NCBI GenBank assembly: GCA_012514225.1
Contig: JAAZAQ010000189.1
Coordinates: forward strand, 1 to 6,591
Length of the DNA stretch: 6,591 nt
Reading direction: 5' to 3'
From: Clostridiales bacterium
Lineage (GTDB): Bacteria; Bacillota; Clostridia; Christensenellales; Aristaeellaceae
Under the pieces are notes generated by a model. That model saw only the letters and a list, made by a program, of their open reading frames with translations. It searched no databases and was not told where the DNA came from. Below are positions 6,405-6,591 of the stretch, piece by piece; within the stretch, counting starts at the first letter, position 1; the number at the start of each line of letters is the position of its first letter. The position numbers and the translations under genes were made by a program.

Positions 6405-6591
6405 TCATCCCACGGCGTCCGAATAGACGACGAAGGAGTTGTTCAGAAACACCCAATACAGGCTGAACTCCTGTTCCTTTTCTTCGGGATAGGCCATCTC
6501 CAGCACCAGGCAGCCGTCTTCCCCGCCGATGGGGTCGTGCGCCGCGACACGGTACAGGCCGGGCGCGGCCAGGCGCAGCCGCCCGTCCGCA
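6405..6591 (-). CDS. C-terminal end of an unrecognised protein (partial)
   Basis: An open frame enters from the right edge and ends at a TGA at 6407-6405, giving 61 residues. I do not recognise the family. The visible tail is acidic (about ten Asp/Glu against four Arg/Lys) and rich in alternating hydrophobic and aromatic residues. It has two likely beta-hairpin stretches, around [24 protein letters not shown] and then [17 protein letters not shown], which suggests a compact beta-rich C-terminal domain. There is no membrane segment or cysteine cluster in this part. It reads in the same direction as tdh and stops 43 nt before it, so it may be the preceding gene of the same transcript. The coding call rests on the uninterrupted frame, GC-rich third positions and protein-like composition. 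Its function cannot be inferred from the tail alone. Confidence 0.7.
   Translation of the reverse strand, partial: ADGRLRLAAPGLYRVAAHDPIGGEDGCLVLEMAYPEEKEQEFSLYWVFLNNSFVVYSDAVG

Noticed and set aside
5411..6466. Plus-strand open frame of 351 codons opposite tdh
   Set aside because: It lies antisense to a gene with every Tdh active-site residue intact, has low-complexity composition and shows no family motif.
1..6591. CRISPR array, tRNA or rRNA gene, insertion sequence, attachment site
   Set aside because: No regularly spaced repeats, tRNA-like cloverleaf ends, transposase frames or flanking inverted repeats were seen; nearly every base lies in a recognised gene.

Overview
This window looks like chromosomal core sequence from a GC-rich bacterium (about two thirds G+C by eye, with G/C-heavy third codon positions). 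The strong AGGAGG-type ribosome binding sites, a TTG start codon and the acpS–nnr gene pair suggest a high-GC Firmicute, perhaps an anaerobic gut or environmental Clostridium-type lineage. That placement is inference; no rRNA or other phylogenetic marker was read here.

Every gene I can support lies on the minus strand, so transcription runs from high to low coordinates. In that order: the C-terminal 61 codons of an unrecognised protein (6591-6405); tdh, L-threonine 3-dehydrogenase (6361-5324); kbl, 2-amino-3-ketobutyrate CoA ligase (TTG start, 5282-4083); trpS, tryptophanyl-tRNA synthetase (4063-3059); an alpha/beta hydrolase of the monoacylglycerol lipase/lysophospholipase type (3048-2095); a P1-family (DmpA/NylC-like) self-processing peptidase (2117-1161); acpS, holo-ACP synthase (1164-790); and the first 262 codons of nnr, NAD(P)H-hydrate epimerase/dehydratase (788 to the left edge).

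The genes are tightly packed. The largest gaps are 43 nt (before tdh) and 41 nt (tdh to kbl). The rest are 19 nt, 10 nt, a 23-nt overlap, a 4-nt ATGA overlap and 1 nt. No intergenic stretch holds a convincing promoter or intrinsic terminator, so a single polycistronic unit is plausible. No stretch over 300 bases lacks a gene.

Functionally, Tdh and Kbl form the classic two-step route from L-threonine to glycine plus acetyl-CoA. AcpS arms acyl carrier protein for lipid synthesis, and Nnr repairs hydrated NAD(P)H. TrpS is a translation housekeeping gene. The hydrolase and the P1 peptidase have recognisable catalytic residues but unknown substrates. I see no mobile element, CRISPR array, RNA gene or clearly new system. 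The points worth a second look are the P1 peptidase lodged between housekeeping genes, the translational-coupling architecture, trpS lying inside an operon without its own leader, and the TTG start of kbl.
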